Assembly: GCA_006384855.1 (NCBI GenBank)
Contig: VCJN01000257.1
Location: 1 to 64,000 of the forward strand
Length of the DNA stretch: 64,000 bases
Direction: 5' to 3'
DNA from: Tetraselmis striata
Taxonomy: Eukaryota; Chlorophyta; Chlorodendrophyceae; Chlorodendrales; Chlorodendraceae
Position 1 is the stretch's first letter, and every line of letters begins with the position of its first letter. This document shows, in pieces, positions 63,760 through 64,000 of this stretch. Under the pieces are notes generated by a model that was not told the origin of the DNA, searched no databases, and worked only from the letters and a program-made list of their open reading frames with translations. A program made the position numbers and the translations under genes.

Positions 63760-63990
63760 CCCCGCTAGGCAGCGGCGCACCAAGATGAGTGAAGGATCAT
63801 GGGTGCGGCCGGCGGCCCGGCGGCACCACGCCCACCTCCACGTTGTGGGCGTTGGTAGCCCCTAAGACCCGTGCCTGGCTAATCACGGCAGGTGGCTGAG
63901 CGGGGTGGCCGATTGTGGCGGGTCCTAGGATCATGCGACGACTCGGGAGCCATGCGGGGGGCTTTTCAAATAAATCTCGTAGTCCCGGTA
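63760..63990 (-). repeat. Right arm of an inverted repeat, reaching the window end
   Basis: Inverse of 62965-63200, with about 560 bp between the arms, including a poly-C tract at about 63594-63613. The arm may extend beyond base 64000. No gene is supported in the loop. Confidence 0.8.
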
Positions 63991-64000
63991 GTCCTGTTGG

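Noticed and set aside
63600-64000. Ribosomal RNA or group II intron-like structure
   Set aside because: The folded appearance comes from the inverted repeat with 62965-63200; no conserved rRNA or intron motif is seen.

Overview
The window looks like nuclear DNA of a green alga. The clearest host gene is a SnRK2-type protein kinase (55831-58967), a plant and green-algal family, split by eight phase-0 introns. The rest is mostly repeats: long poly-G and poly-C tracts, minisatellites, fold-back elements, tRNA-derived SINEs and decayed transposons. The species is not identifiable from this sequence alone; a prasinophyte-like alga is a reasonable guess.

Layout. (1) 1-8373 is copy A of a segmental duplication whose partner, copy B, is 22567-31919. 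Each copy carries a pogo/Tigger-like transposase relic (minus strand), an unidentified GC-rich reading frame (minus strand, open in B, frameshifted in A) and a two-exon gene encoding TIR domain - transmembrane helix - WD40 propeller (plus strand). (2) In copy A the sequence continues into the last 213 bp of a viral methyltransferase gene, which is joined abruptly to a second WD40 array (8383-9138). (3) 9.9-22.5 kb is accessory DNA: a zinc-finger-like frame, an unidentified multi-exon gene, a 30-bp minisatellite, a possible piggyBac terminus, a tandem array of fold-back elements, a SINE and exons of two host genes. (4) 31707-44638 is an endogenous polinton-like virus (PLV)/virophage-type element: cytosine methyltransferase, TVpol-SF3 helicase fusion, zinc-binding protein, tyrosine recombinase, long repeat-containing fibre, penton-like protein, FtsK/HerA (A32-type) packaging ATPase and several small proteins. 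No major capsid protein is visible, so the element is probably incomplete. (5) 44.6-55 kb holds a two-exon unknown gene, a large inverted repeat with mirrored 24-bp minisatellites, and a tyrosine-recombinase retroelement relic. (6) 55.8-64 kb holds the SnRK2 gene, exons of an unknown gene, SINEs and an inverted repeat that reaches the window end.

How it fits together. The virus and the duplicated TIR-WD40 receptor genes are adjacent, and copy A keeps a fragment of the same virus. The virus therefore was in place next to a receptor gene before the 9-kb duplication, or the viral end was copied with it. The predicted topology of the TIR-WD40 protein (TIR in the cytosol, near-identical WD repeats on the far side of the membrane) recalls Toll-like receptors in layout and fungal NLRs in repeat evolution. 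It is the strongest candidate here for an undescribed system.
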